A stretch of DNA of 64,000 nucleotides from Silene conica. Its lineage: Eukaryota > Streptophyta > Magnoliopsida > Caryophyllales > Caryophyllaceae. The notes beneath the pieces were generated by a model. That model made no database searches and was not told the origin of the DNA. It was given only the letters and a program-made list of their open reading frames with translations. Within the stretch, counting starts at the first letter, position 1, and each line of letters begins with the position of its first letter. A program made the position numbers and the translations under genes. This document shows positions 1-11,838 of the stretch, piece after piece. Where the stretch lies: NCBI GenBank assembly GCA_029255685.2, contig CM055320.2, forward strand, positions 7,798,614-7,862,613, read 5' to 3'.

Positions 1-2953
1 CATGATGGTACATCCAGTTAACAAAGACATGTTTTCTGGTTGTCCAATTAATCATTCCAAATCAGCCTATGCCATTGTTGAACCACAGCCGCTGGTCTCA
101 GGTGCTCATAAACCTTCTGAATTTTGTACTGTTGGTCGTCCAGAATGCTGCTTGATGTATTTTGTAAAATGCTCCTTACTTTGCATATTTTTTTTCCAAG
201 TCCATGCCACATCCAAGGGAGGATTATACAACTGCCAATCCTGCCCCTTCAGGTATGTATGATTGACCCATTAATCCCACAACTTATCGGGTTTAGCATG
301 TATCCACCAGGCAAGCTTCCCTACTGCTGCCTTATTCCATAGCATATCATTTTTTAACCCTAGCCCCCCTTCCTTTTTTGGTCGACAAGCTTTCTCCCAA
401 GACACTGGAGGGACCCTTTTGTAATCAATTCCACCATCCCATAAGAAATTCATGCACATAGCTTCCAATTTATGTATGACTGATGTTGGCAAAATAAATA
501 TCTGAGCCCAATAGTTATGGATGGTCTTAAAGACAGATTGTATTAATACAAGTCTCCCTGCATAGGATAGTTTCCTTGCCCCTATTGCTCGAATCCTTTC
601 CATTACTTTGTCATTAATAGGATTACAATCCTTCTCATTCAACTTGGTAGGCTTAATGGGTACCCCAATTAAGGTATCTGAAAGTTAATTCCTCTTCTAC
701 ACAGCCTGCCACTTGCATTACATAATCTTTCACAGTACTTTGGACCCCATTAAAGTACACATTCGATCGTTTTCCCAGGACTCATTTTCAACCCTGAGGC
801 TTAAGAGAAACTAGCAAATGTCCTAAGTAGAATCATAATGGAGCTGATATCTCCTTTGCTAAAAAGCAACAGGTCATCCGCAAACATAAGGTGAGACAAC
901 TTTAAAGGTCCACAAAGTGGATGAAACTTGAAATTCATTGTCTGAGTAGTATGCTGCAAGAGTCTAGACAAATATTCCATATAAATCGTAAACAAGAGAG
1001 GGGATAAAGGGTCTCCCTGTCTTAGCCCCCTCTTACCTTAAAAGTATCCAAATGTGTCACCATTGAGGCAAAGTGAAAATGAGGTTGTTGTGACACATTC
1101 CTTTATCAAATGTATGAATTTGATGGGGAAATTTAGAGCATGCATCATTTGGAATAAGAATTCCCACTCAATAGTATCATAGGCCTTTTGCAAATCAATC
1201 TTGAACATACATCTAGGTGACATTGTCTTCCTCCCATATAGTCTTATAAGATCCTGGTATATAAGAATATTTTCCGTAATGCTTCGGCCTTGAATAAACC
1301 CTCATTGGGTGGGAGAAATGATGTCAGAGAGAACTCTTGCCAACCTGTTGCAAAGTAACTTGGAAATGATCTTGTACACCACATTGTAGCATGAGATAGG
1401 TCTAAATTGAGTCACATTCTGGGGATTGATTACCTTAGGAATAAGAGTGACATTTGTTGCATTAATCTGCTTAAGGATTTTTCCTGCAGTAAAGAATTCA
1501 TGAATTGCATCATATACGTCCTTCTCAACATGTTCCCAGCTTGCTTTAAAAAACTTGCTGGTGTATCCATCTGGCCCAGGTGATTTCTCATCAGGTATGC
1601 TAAATAGGAACTCCTTGATTTCATCATTGCTTATAGGTTGCAGCAATATATATGACTGTTCATTGGTACAGACCTTGCCCTGCTGCACTATGGGAATGGC
1701 CACTGGTGTTGTTCCAATGCTAGTCCCTAAGAGGGTCTGACAAAACTTTATGAAACTAGCCTGAATGTCATGAGTGGCTGTGTGCACATTTCCTTCTGTA
1801 TTTGCAATCTGGTAGATTGTATGATGTTTCCTCCTAGCTCTCATCAGTCCATGGAAATAGGCTGTATTGGCATCTCCTTCCATCAACCATTGGGCTTTAG
1901 CTTTTTGTTGTAGATAGACATACAAATGCTTCTTCAAGGTGATATACTGCTCATGTGCCTCATATTCTTCCTGCAAAAGATGGGGATCACCTGGCTGGTT
2001 GATAAGCTTTTCCTGGTACATTTGCAATTTCACTCGAGCAATTTCAGTAGCATTCTCAATGTCTGCAAATTTCTGGCTATTTAGAACTTTTAGAGGCTGT
2101 TTTAGTGCTTTCAGCCTATTCACCAGAACATACATATGCGTCCCATACACTGAAGTATGCCATCCTTGTTCCACAATCTGATGAAAATCTCGTGCTGCAC
2201 ACCACATATTCATCAACTTAAAAGGTCTGTTTTTTTGGTCCATCCACTGTCATTTTCGTTCCTTAGAATACATGGGTTGTGATCAAAATATCCTTCAGGG
2301 ATATAATTTGCTTGCATATTTGGCAGTATTCTATCCCATTCAGCATTTGTGAACACCCTATCCAGTTTTGTGTACACCCTCTCTGCAAGCTTTTGTTTAT
2401 TGGTCCAGGTATAGTAAGCTCCAATAGTAGGGCATTCTGTCACTTCACAATATGCCATACACTCTTTGAAAGGTGTTGCCTAAGCCAAGCTGAACCCACC
2501 TCCTAATCTCTCCTCAGGCTGCATTACACAATTAAAGTCACCTCCTATAGCCCAAGCCCCTTGCATTCCATCAGCCAATCTAGCAAGATTGGTCCACAAC
2601 CCCTCCCTTTCTGCTATCCCATTAAAAGCATACACCATTGTCATCTTCCTTTGAGTATGACTAGGCCTATGCAAAACAGATAAGTGAATATACTGTGGAT
2701 CATATTCCAGGAAGTCTACATAAAACTCATCAGGATTCCATCCAATCCAAATTCTCCCTCCCGGGTGGGTATGTTGATTTGAACTGATACTCCAATTATG
2801 AAACATAGCCAAAGCTTGACGATGATTCTTAGGTTTTATTTTTGTTTCTAACAAAGCAAATAATCCTACTCTATGTTGAAGCAATAATTTATTAATGTCA
2901 CGCTGCTTCTCTACCCTATTCACACCTCTAACATTCCATATTCCAACAATCAT
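1..2953 (-). pseudogene. LINE ORF2 (endonuclease, reverse transcriptase, zf-RVT), broken
   Basis: ORF2 starts at 2953 with the endonuclease (GIWNVRGVNR, then GGDFNCVM). It is interrupted near 2480 and resumes as 2458-2213. The usual SDH motif reads FDH, so an endonuclease active-site position is altered. The reverse transcriptase follows: SPGPDGYTSKFF and PISCYNVVYKIISKLL in 2243-1302, the palm motif [15 protein letters not shown] in 1223-1038, and FADDLLLF in 995-801. Further breaks separate these pieces. The thumb and zf-RVT region (KLSYAGRLVLIQSV, then WEKACRPKKEGGLGL) lies at 642-271, and tryptophan-rich coding remnants run to position 1. Confidence 0.88.
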
Positions 2954-4185
2954 TGGGTTTGGTTTGGTGATCGTGGCCTGCTTGGTTCACCTCCCTTCAC
3001 TCCACCACCTGTAAGTATGTCTGCAAATGAGGGGCTGGTACACTGACCATTTATATCAATCATAAAAGCCCTTGGCATACAATATTCAGGTTCTTTATCA
3101 ACAGCTTCCTCCTGCCCTGGTGCTGTATGATGACTTTTAGCCTCATCTTGAATACCATTGGCAGTCACTGGTGGGAGGGGTGGTCTAGCACTCTGGGTGC
3201 CCACCTTCCTCCTCCACACCATCCGATTCTTAGGTTGCTGTCCTTGAGGTTTCCTACATCTGGTTGTCAAATGTCCCACAGTATGGCATTTAGTACATCG
3301 ACTTGGTATCCATTCATACTCCACAGGTATGTCAATGATTTGTCCCTTCTCATCCTGTACTCTGATGTGCTCTGGGAACTTCTAATCCACCTGCACTTCA
3401 GTTAAAATTCTGGCAAATCCCAATCTAGTCCGGTTTTCTGTTGCATCATCACGTTTAAGGAATTTGCCAACCCTTCCTGCAATCTTAGGAATGCTAGCCC
3501 CCCACAATTTCAATGGTAATTTGTGTAGTCCTACCCATGTAGGTACTGTTTTGACCTCCTCCTTATCCATATCAATATTAGGCATCCACTTTTTGATTAT
3601 GACAGGTTTACTATCAAACATGTACGTTCCTGCTGCTAGAACTGCATCCTGCATCGCCTGAGTTTGAAATCTAACCACAAATACGCCATTGTGCATGAAT
3701 GAGATGGTCTCGATCTTATGATGTTTCCAAATACGTCTCAAATATTCTTCGAACACAAACCATGGTGGATTTGCTCCAACAACAAACCCAAACACAGCAA
3801 ACTTCCAGAATTCCAGTTCTCCTTTGACATCCTCCTCTGTTATGGTAATGATTTCTTGCTCCTCTTCTACCATATCAACTATTTTCTTTCCATGTCTGTC
3901 AAACCAGTCGCCCATATTATCATCATTGGATTCAATAATTACCTCTGGTTCTTTCTCAAGGCTGGCATACTCATTGAAATCAAAAGGAGCCACCTCTGTT
4001 ATCTTTGTCATGCTCCCAAATTTCAGAGCATCCTCGACATCCGGTTTGTTTGGTACTTGTTCATTCCTTCTCCTATCCTTACTTGTCATGGTTTTCCTGG
4101 TGGTGATATTGCGTAGTAGTGAAGGTGAGGCATCCATAGGCAGAGTAAACAAGAGTCTCAGATCACCGCCGTCAAAACACTTCAA
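2950..4185 (-). pseudogene. LINE ORF1 (DUF4283 / zinc knuckle), one stop
   Basis: ORF1 of the LINE encodes the RNA-binding chaperone-like protein of plant L1 elements. The first part (4185-3385) carries a DUF4283-like region, including FWKFAVFGFVVG and PTWVGLHKLPLKLWG. A TAG at 3382-3384 interrupts it. The same frame continues without a shift into a CCHC zinc knuckle, CTKCHTVGHLTTRC, near 3290-3250. A basic, proline-rich tail follows and ends at 2950. The ORF1 stop is next to the ORF2 start, as is usual in these elements. One nonsense change is enough to split the protein; the rest reads well. Confidence 0.88.
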
Positions 4186-4215
4186 ATCGCCATAGCAGGG
4201 AGTTCGTTAGGGTTT

Positions 4216-4403
4216 TAATTAAACTTCATTCACTTCTATTAATTTCAGCTTCATTAGTTCCGTTCAGTTCATTTCGGCTTCATAAAATTCAGTTCATTTC
4301 AGCTCCATAAATTCAGTTCATCTCAATTCAGTTCAGATTAGTTCAACTTCATTCAGTTAAGTTAAGTTCAGTTCAGCTTTAAAAAGACAGAAAGAATAGG
4401 GCC
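4216..4403. repeat. Truncated copy of the CAGTTCAGTT Harbinger-like repeat
   Basis: The stretch is made of TTCAGTTCA-type units and ends GAATAGGGCC followed by TTA. This matches the end of the complete element at 36889-37949 (AGAACAGGGCC then TTA). The left terminus with its inverted copy is missing, so this looks like a decayed or partial copy. Confidence 0.6.
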
Positions 4404-4489
4404 TTAGTATAATTACACAGTATTAGAGTATAATGCCTTTTCGACTCTTCTCTTTACGTACATCTCTATTATACTGACCATTTCGGTCA

Positions 4490-4765
4490 TTTGGCCAATG
4501 ATCACCATCTAATTTAGGGTTGGTTAAAAGTGCGGATCAACCCAATTTAACCCAGTCACTCGTGTCATTTTGCCAGACTTGTTTCAAGTCAGTCCACCTT
4601 CTCGGGTGAGTTATGGGTCCCCCAAACCAAGCCCGACCCCGCCCTAACCCAGATGTGTCATATGCCCGCACCAAAGCCCGCCATATCGGAACCTTTTGGC
4701 CCAGCCTAACCTTACCTTGGGCCAGTTTCGGGTCCCCAAAAGCAAACCCGGCCCGCATTCTTAAC
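4490..4765. repeat. GC-rich dispersed repeat (copy 1)
   Basis: This non-coding block is rich in CCCGCCC/GCCCG strings and is much more GC-rich than its surroundings. It shares order and wording (GGTCATTTGGC, TATGCCCGCACCAAA, TTTCGGGTC) with the block at 19060-19310 plus 23215-23320. The long frame through it is a composition effect. Element type not determined. Confidence 0.55.
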
Positions 4766-5307
4766 TCGTCTATTGAAGATTAAAACGACAAAACGGGATT
4801 CGAACACAGGTCACTAGATTGGAAACCAAAATACTTATCATTTAACAAGAAGATAATTATTGTATATTTAATGTGATATTATTTATTTATGTGCTATTCA
4901 ACAATATTTGAGTTAGGAAAATCAGTCTTTTACATTAATTTTTTAAATTTCGGGTAGCGGCTGCCACCTGTTAGCACTATGTGGGTTTGCACCTGGCAAT
5001 GGTAACAACAGTTGGACAACATCAAATGTTGGTTGCACAATACCATAATTTCCAATATCCACGTCAATGGCTAAGCCGGGAAGTGCTTGATGGTTGACGT
5101 AAATAGGGATGGTAGCTTTATATATAATGAACATACAAGAATGGCAATGGTTGGGGTTGAGGATATCCCTGTTAAATTAAAATCGTGGTTTTTGTTTTTT
5201 AGACAACCAGTGTCTAGGCCTAGTGTAGCAACCCGAAGACCCGGATTGCAAGTGTGACCAAGAATTCAAAAAAGTTATGTTTACTTGGGAAACAAGAGAA
5301 GTAAAGG
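4766..5307. other. Intergenic, one possible short coding remnant
   Basis: Mostly AT-rich with no recognisable gene. The minus strand at 5134-4943 reads 63 codons, including VNHQALPGLAIDVDIGNYG, with composition unlike the flanking repeats. I do not recognise it; it could be an exon remnant or chance. Confidence 0.3.
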
Positions 5308-5585
5308 AATTTTTGTTTAAATGGGGTTGAAATCGAAACTAATTAACAAAATAGCGTCGGTCTCAAACTATTTACAAAAAATGGGTCCACGTCATTATCT
5401 TTCGATTTTTTAAAAATTTAAAACTAGTCGCTGTCCCGGACAGCGACTAATTATGTGTCCCATATTTCATAACACGAGTTGAAAGAAATATTATATTGCC
5501 TTATCTTCTCGTTGTGTGGGACAGCGAGAAGTTACTACCTTGTTTTTTTTTTTTTTTGACAGCTGTAAAATGAGAACCTAAAAGC

Positions 5586-6570
5586 CTAAGATAACCTCGC
5601 ACTTTGAGCAAGATTGTGAGCAATCTTGTTCTGTTTGCGAGGAATAAAACGAAAAGCTAAACAATGAAAAAAAGAGTACAGACTAGTAATATTAATGATA
5701 AGGTCTTTCATCAGCTTTTGGTACTTCTGACACCCAGCGATCTGCATGAGAAATTGTAGACAATCTGTAGCGATTTGTAGGTGATAAACCTTATTTTTAA
5801 TGGCCCATAATAGAATATCCCGAATAACGTATACCTCAGCTTGTCCTGGAGATTCAGCCAAAAAATTGAAAGCATGTTGGAAAATAGAATTACCATTGAG
5901 ATCATACATAATCCAACCACCAGCTCCCTGAAGACAAGAGGACCAACTAGCATCTCCTACAGCTTTGAAAGAGCTGCAAGTAGAATGAGAACCCACAACC
6001 CAAAACGGAAGACCATTTCTGAGATTATCAATCGTCGAAATATCGCGAGGCAAATTGGATAATCGAGAATTATCCATAACAAATTCGTCTTGCTTGATTG
6101 CATCAATAGCTCCTTTTGCGATATTTTTTTGATAATTAAAGAAACCCATAATAGAGAAAAGATCATTATTGAAGACTGACTTGTTCCGGAAAATCCATAT
6201 GCTCCAGAGTATTGAAACAAAGTGAATGATTTTGACAGCCGAGTCATCATTTTTGGAGAAGAAAAATAACCAATTAGCGACCCAATCAGAAATTGGGACG
6301 GAGTCCAAGTTGATTATTCGAATACCTAAGTCAGAGGATACCCAAATACGTTTCACAATCTCACAATTACGAAATAAGTGATCAAGAGATTCATTTGAGT
6401 TGATCAAACCACATAGTGAACAAATAGGATCCATGCCAAAGTTTCTTTTTATAAACTCTTCTTTTACGGGCAAGGTTCCCGTTAGAATTTTCCAAATAAA
6501 AACTTTCCAGTTATTAGGCCCCACCATACTCCACAACTTCTTTTTACACAAGGCACGTGCCATACAAGAA
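5586..6570 (-). pseudogene. LINE zf-RVT and RNase H-like (RVT_3) tail
   Basis: This is the C-terminal part of the same LINE ORF2. It begins near KKKLWSMVGPNNWKVFIWKI, followed by a zinc-binding module (CSLCGLINSNESLDHLFRNC). A RNase H-like domain follows: VGDASWSS, GGWIMYDLNGN, the acidic position in AEVYVIRD, ATDCLQFLMQ and RKQNKIAHNLA. It ends at the stop near 5586, shortly before the poly-A. It overlaps the RT fragment in another frame because of the internal deletion. Confidence 0.88.
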
Positions 6571-7624
6571 TAAAAAGAAACGGGGACAGTGGATCTCCCT
6601 GTCGAAGACCACAAGATGGTAAAAATTGTCTTAAGGGTGCTCCATTAAAAAGAACTTCATAAGACACTGTAGTAACACAGTCCATAATAAGTGTAACAAA
6701 AGAGCTTGGGAAACCGAAGGCTGTAAGAGTACTTCTGAGAAAAACCCAATTAATACGGTCAAAGGCCTTGCTCATATCAGCCTTAAAAGCAAAACGGCCA
6801 GAAGAACCATGTTTATGCGATTCTATGTTGTGAAGTAACTCATGCGCGATAATAATATTATCAGAAATATGTCTTCCCGGAATAAAAGCATTTTGGAAGT
6901 CACCAATAAGATATTTCATAACACGTAGCAGTCTATTTGCAATACATTTCGTAATGATCTTTATAATAACGTTGCATAAGCTTATTGGTCTGAAATCTTC
7001 AACTTTTTCAGGAGAGTCAACTTTAGGGACCAAAGTTATAAAAGAACGATTAATTTCTTTCAAAACCTTACCCTTATTGAGTGTTTCTAGTGCGGCGTTA
7101 GTAACATCATCTTTAACTGTATGCCAGCATTTTTGATAGAAGATTGCAGGAATTCCATCCGGTCCTGGCGATTTAAAAGGGCTTAGTTGAAAAACTGCCT
7201 TACGCACTTCCTTCTTGGTGAAAGATTTACGAAGGAAATCCGCATCATCATCAGAAACTTTAACTTTTATATTGCGTAAAACCTTATTAGCAGCGATAGA
7301 AGACGAAATAGTAGAAAGATGATTACTGATAGAAGATGTCGAAGGAGCAAATCTTGCGCAAAAATGATCGCGGAATAGATCTGCGACTTTGGGTGCATCT
7401 AATTCCCAATTTCCATGATCGTCCTTAATTGCAAGAATAAAATTATGACCCGCTCTACCCTTAACCCAATTAAAAAAGAATTTGGTACATGTATCTCCGT
7501 CAATATTCCACTTTAATTTAGCTCTTTGCTTCCAATAAATGCTAGACGCGATAGCAAATTCCCTAACCTCGTTCTGAGCCCGCAAATAGTCATCATCATT
7601 TCCAGACGTCACAGCTAGATCCAT
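6560..7624 (-). pseudogene. LINE reverse transcriptase fragment lacking the FADD motif
   Basis: The frame from 7624 carries reverse-transcriptase fingers and palm: [67 protein letters not shown] and GLRQGDPLSPFLFIL. Straight after that, where F/YADD should follow, the text turns into zf-RVT sequence in a different frame. The catalytic aspartate pair is therefore deleted and the enzyme cannot be functional. Confidence 0.9.
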
Positions 7625-8782
7625 TGCCTTAGTAATTTGGTCGTCGAAATTATCCCAATGGTGCTTGACTTGGAAAAAAGAGAAGTTACTACTTGTACCA
7701 CATGCTTATCAAATACTCCTATCAATCTACATTTTCTTGCCAGGTTAATCTACTTGCCGAGCTAGTTTCCGCTTCTCCGTTCTCCTTACTCCGACCAACA
7801 AATAATGAAATACCGCTACCATTCTCTTCTCCACACTTCCCTTATTATATTCACATCTTTGTTTGAGTTATTACCTACATGGTTTGCGTAAATAATAACC
7901 CGCGATATTGTCGTTCAGTAACGATTTCGGTTTCGCAACAATTCATTCATAAGTTATGTTAATGATGATGATTGATATGAGAGCAAATTTATTCATTTGA
8001 CCAATTCTAAATACATGAAAATAAGTCTGAATATAGCTAAAACTAATTAAACGCTGTAACAACAGATCAAATTTGCTATTAGGAGAACAATGATGCGGCA
8101 TTAGTATTACCCCTGCAACTCTGCTTGCCACAAATGGAGTTCTAAACTACTGCAAATCCCATGTTAGATTTCTCCTCAAGTCTCAAAAGACCACCGCATG
8201 TAGCTTATTCATTTGGAGTAATCGCGTTGGACAATTATAAATCAATCTAGAATTCAGTTTCATATAAAAAGAGTTTCATACGATACAAATAATCATCATT
8301 AAGATAATTTATAAACGGATTGTTACGAAACCGAAATCGTTAGTGAACGGCGATATTAGGAGTCATTGTTTGCGCAAACTATGGAGCTAATAACTCAAAG
8401 AAAGATGTGAATATAATAAAGAAAGTGTGGAGAAGAGAATGGTAGCCATATTTCGTTAATTGTTGGTCGGAGTTAGGAGAACGGGGAAGACGGAACTAGC
8501 TCGACAAGTAGATTAACACGGCAAGAGCAAGTAGTTGTATGTGGCGCATGTAACTTCTCGCTGTCCTGTACAGCGTGAAGATAAATATCATAATCCTTTA
8601 CATTCAAGTTATGAAATTTGGAATTTGGGACACATCGACTAGTTTTAAATTTTTAAAAAAAATCAAAAAAGATGATGTGGACCAATTTTTTGTAAATAGT
8701 TTGAAACCGATGCTATTTTGTTAATTAGTTTCGATTTCAACCCTATTTAAACAAAAACTTCGGAGGTAAAGGGGATATTGAT

Positions 8783-9300
8783 AATGTTGGAAATGCTAAA
8801 ATCCTTAGTTTCACGTTGAAAGAATAAGAAAGTATTGTCCCATATTGAAAGTATAAGAAAATATTTTTTGGCTTTGTCCCACATTGAAAAAATAAGGAAC
8901 TTTGTTGGGTTTATATACTTAGGGGTCGTTTGGTTCGGCATGGGAAGATAAAATTCGAATGAACTTAAAAATCACGTGAATCAGGTAAATGTTGTTTGGT
9001 TGAATGTAGGAACTTCAATTGATGCGGGAACTTCCAATTACCGAACTTCCATAGGAACTTCTAATTCCCACAATTTTCCCACTTCCCATGAATTTCCAAT
9101 TCACGTGATTTTAAAAGCCAACCAAACAACCCCTTATTAGTGCTTCTCAACTAAGTACTTATCCATATTGACAATAGTGTGTACCCTTTCTACGCGCGCA
9201 TTGCGATCGGCCGGCTCGCACGTGCCATGGGGTAGGGTGGGGTCTGTTCTTATTTTTTGCACAGTAATGCATAGTATATCTCAAATTCAACTATTCTAAA
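8783..9300 (+). repeat. Degenerate LTR remnant (TGTTGGAAAT family)
   Basis: It starts TGTTGGAAAT and contains GTCCCACATTGAA, resembling the starts of the LTRs at 19448 and, reversed, at 24004. The MITE at 8922-9133 interrupts it. The right end is not clear; 9300 is approximate. Confidence 0.45.
8922..9133. mobile_element. Harbinger/Tourist-like MITE
   Basis: A 212-bp element with terminal repeats GGGGTCGTTTGGTT and AACCAAACAACCCC, flanked on both sides by TTA (8919-8921 and 9134-9136), the target duplication of PIF/Harbinger elements. Non-coding. Confidence 0.85.
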
Positions 9301-9404
9301 CAAAAATATATATGAGAGTTTTTATGGGATGAATATTTTTCTACTAATTACTGAAAAAAATATCGTGCCCTCCCAAAGCACAAAACCTGCATCCGCCCCT
9401 GTTT

Positions 9405-10247
9405 GCAGTAACTCATTTCCAACAGATAAATGTATTCCGGGTTTGGTTAAGATTTCTGACCGGTTTGGTATATCGGGTTTAGGGATGTCATTGGGGCGGG
9501 GCGGTGCTGGATATAGGGCCCCCGTACCCATCAACAAAACCTCATACCCATCCCCGCCCCACCACCCATGCCGGGTACAAGTTTTCAAAACCATCCCCGC
9601 CCCACCACCCATGGCGGGTACAAGTTTCCAAAACCATCCCCGCCTCACCTACCCATTAACCCGCTATACCATATATTTTTCCGATCTTTTTTCGTAAAAG
9701 TTGCTTTAATCACTATTAATTTCTATTTTCAAGAGTAAATTTTAGTTATTTACCAAAGTTGGTAAAATATTTAATAAAATAGTTATTTTAACATTACGTC
9801 TTAATTATAAAAAAGAATATTCGTAAAATTGTCATAATAATGATATTAATTTTTATAATAATTGGCAGGTATGTAGGCGGGTATAAAGTGGGTAACACGC
9901 AAAAACCATCCCGCCCCACTACCCATGGCGGGTATAATTTTCATACCTGTCCCCGCCCACCACCTGCCAAAACTCTACACATCCCCGCCCCAAATGGGGC
10001 GGGTGCGGAGCGGTATCCACTTGTACCCGCCCCAATGACATCCCTATCCGGGTTGACGGATTTAGAAGGAAGTGAGCTTAGAAAAGCTGTTAGAATTATG
10101 GTTGAGTTTCCTGGGCCTTACTTGCTCCAATTTATTAGTCCTTTCCAAGAGGATGCATTGCCTATTATGTTTGGTATGTATTGAAGTTACATTCCCCGGA
10201 CACCCATTCTTTGAAAAACACTTCTTCGCTATTAATACGTTTTTTCG
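9405..10247 (+). repeat. 3' flank of duplicated segment, copy 1
   Basis: Without the hAT insertion, this stretch matches 24010-24220 plus 29095-29140 downstream of the second OMT gene. Shared text includes GGTTAAGATT, TTTCCTGGGCCTTACTTGCT and TATTGAAGTTACATTC. Both copies can be read as a peptide with FPGPYLLQ and PFQED, so this may be an old gene fragment, but I do not recognise it. It ends at AATACGTTTTTTCG, the target of the LINE that follows. Confidence 0.6.
9480..10046. mobile_element. hAT-like non-autonomous element
   Basis: The terminal inverted repeats read TAGGGATGTCATTGGGGCG and its complement at 10026-10046. Flanks ATCGGGTT and ATCCGGGTT fit an 8-bp duplication with one indel. The ends are GC-rich with many CCCGCCC strings and the centre is AT-rich. 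No transposase is present. Open frames inside follow from composition. Confidence 0.78.
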
Positions 10248-10404
10248 GACGGAGGAAGGACGGTGATTACAGAGTTAAACAGGGCTATTACTTGCTTTCG
10301 ACCTTGTTGATTAAGTTCTCGAGGGCTCCAAAGGATCGTTGTAGGTTGGATTGCAGGTTTTTACCTTTTATTTGGAAAAAAAATTATGGAAATTTAAAGG
10401 TACG

Positions 10405-10824
10405 TGTAGACACCGAAATTTTATTATTTCGGTATCTTTTGATGATTTGGTATCTTTGACATTTAAAGATAATTATCAAAAAAATACTGTGATAATATCT
10501 TAGCATATTTCAGAATATTATAACTTATTCTGCAAGCCACCTCACTATAAATACAGATGTTGTGGTTAGGGTTAGAGGGGAGCAGATGGATTAAGTCAAA
10601 CGACCCCGTCTTCCTACTAACAAATTGTAGGTAAGATGGATTAAGTCACAAAACGACCCCATCCTCCCCTACGAGATTAAGTCGATAAGACCCTCGTAGC
10701 ACTATCAAAACCCTTAGAGATGGAATCAAGAGAATCCCGAAAATTGTAATTCCACAATCTTTCGATAATAAAATAAAATTCTTGTTTTCCGTATTATTTT
10801 TGTTCCTCTTTATTTATTATTGCA
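10405..10824 (+). mobile_element. Probable solo LTR inside LINE C
   Basis: A 420-bp non-coding block starts TGTAGACACCG, contains a TATA box (CTATAAATAC near 10545) and an AATAAAATAAAATTC polyadenylation-like region near 10770, and ends TATTATTGCA. It interrupts a zf-RVT coding frame that resumes after it. The LTR call rests on TG..CA ends and promoter/poly-A layout; I could not find a clean 5-bp target duplication. Confidence 0.55.
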
Positions 10825-11794
10825 GGCTTCAAATTTTATGGTTTACAGTACGGCAAAAGGGAGAATTTTCTTATGGAAAATTTTAACAGACTGTCTTCCG
10901 GTGGGTGCTGAGATCAAAAAAAGAATAGATTATGTTATGGGAATTTCTTCATTATGCTATGATGTTATGGAGGTTGAAACTAATGAACATTTGTTTCGTG
11001 ATTGTGCTATTTCAAAGCGTATCTGGAAGGCTTCCGATCTTGGAATACAAGTTGATTTTTCGGCAAATATTCCTCTTAAGCGGTGGGTTATCAATTGGCT
11101 AATCTATTTTTACAAGAGGGAAGATTGGGACGAGCTGGTTGTGTCTTTTGTTGCTCTTCTTAATGCGATTTGGGTGGCTAAGAATAAATCCCTTTTTCAA
11201 CAGGACGATCTTGCTCCGTCTGGTATTTTAGCTATTCAGAAGGGAGAGACACAAGCTGGTCTTCTTGCAGTTCAATCCCAAAAACATAAGGATCACTTAA
11301 AAGTTGGAATATTTCAGATTATGATGAATCTGTTTCGGACTTTAAGGATGGGAATTTTTTTTCTTATTCAGGCTCCTTCAAGATGCCAAGCTTTTAGGAT
11401 TTTAGTTGATGCGGCTTGGCACAGAAATAAGAGGGCATGGTTTGGTTGGTGTGTTTCTATAGCTGGGGATGGAACCAGATGATAGCAATGATATCCTGAC
11501 GGTTTTTGGAGAATCGGGATGGGCTGACTCTAGTGAACATGCAGAAACGATTGATATTCATAAGGCTACTGAATGGGCAATCAAGCAACGTTTCTTGCAC
11601 ATTTCGGTGGTTTCTGACTGTCTTAGAGTTCTCTTGCAACTTCAAGGGGCGATTCGTATGGATTCAGCTTGCAAAAACACTATTTCCAGCTTAAAGGACC
11701 AGCTTGGGTTTTTTCATTGTTTTAATATTTCGTTTGTTAGTAGAAATCATAATGTTAGTGCTCATAATGCAGCTAAGAGAGCTTTAAGCGCTTA
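10820..11794 (+). pseudogene. LINE zf-RVT and RNase H-like domains, broken
   Basis: The zinc-binding module reads GRIFLWKILTDCLPVGAEIK, with a degenerate CX2C and an intact HLFRDC. An RVT_3 RNase H-like domain follows: RILVDAAWHRNKRAW, then after a frame break SEHAETIDIHKATEWAI, VVSDCLRVLLQL and VSRNHNVSAHNAAKRAL, ending at 11794. The stop near 11480 and the frame change make it non-functional. Confidence 0.85.
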
Positions 11795-11838
11795 GTCGCA
11801 TGTCCCCAATTGTCAAGAAAAAAAAATACGTTTTTTCG

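Larger units (their letters stand above)
1..4205 (-). mobile_element. Degenerate L1-type LINE, 3' end outside the window
   Basis: This is a non-LTR retrotransposon read on the minus strand. Its 5' end is near 4205 and its 3' end lies beyond position 1. Reading from 4185 downwards the order is ORF1 with DUF4283-like and CCHC domains, an apurinic-type endonuclease, the reverse transcriptase, and the start of the zinc-binding reverse-transcriptase tail. This is the normal order for plant L1 elements. Stops and frameshifts break both ORFs, so it is an old inactive copy. Confidence 0.93.
5539..7679 (-). mobile_element. 5'-truncated LINE with internal deletion
   Basis: A minus-strand LINE is inserted in the left arm of the Mutator-like element. 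A 13-bp target duplication, GAGAAGTTACTAC, is present at 5526-5538 and 7680-7692. The poly-A tail appears as a T run at 5543-5557. ORF1, the endonuclease and the start of ORF2 are absent. The coding part is split between a reverse-transcriptase fragment and a zf-RVT/RNase H fragment in another frame. Confidence 0.92.
5308..8764. mobile_element. Mutator-like element with long inverted arms, split by a LINE
   Basis: Two long inverted arms face each other. The left arm is 5308-5538 plus 7693-7960, and the right arm runs from about 8330 to 8764. Without the LINE the arms match over roughly 480 bp. The outer ends read TTTTTGTTTAAAT and its complement. A near-duplicate AAGTAAAGG (5299-5307) and AGGTAAAGG (8765-8773) flank the element, which fits the 9-bp target duplication of Mutator-like elements. 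Between the arms (7960-8330) is about 370 bp with no transposase and no gene I recognise, so it is non-autonomous. Confidence 0.72.
10248..11824 (+). mobile_element. 5'-truncated LINE (LINE C)
   Basis: This plus-strand LINE fragment is flanked by the 14-bp duplication AATACGTTTTTTCG (10234-10247 and 11825-11838), with an A-rich tail before the right copy. It starts inside the zf-RVT domain and ends after the RNase H-like domain. A solo LTR (10405-10824) interrupts it. The COMT gene 1 copy of the duplicated flank contains this insertion, while the gene 2 copy has an empty site (AATACGTATTTTCG near 29127), so it came after the duplication. Confidence 0.88.

Noticed and set aside
9322..9700. Overlapping frames of 108 and 122 codons
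   Set aside because: They run over the GC-rich end of the hAT element; both strands are open because of composition.
10810..10826. Intron acceptor (TTATTATTGCAG) within LINE C
   Set aside because: The block before it has LTR features and interrupts a retroelement frame; no matching donor or host gene is present.
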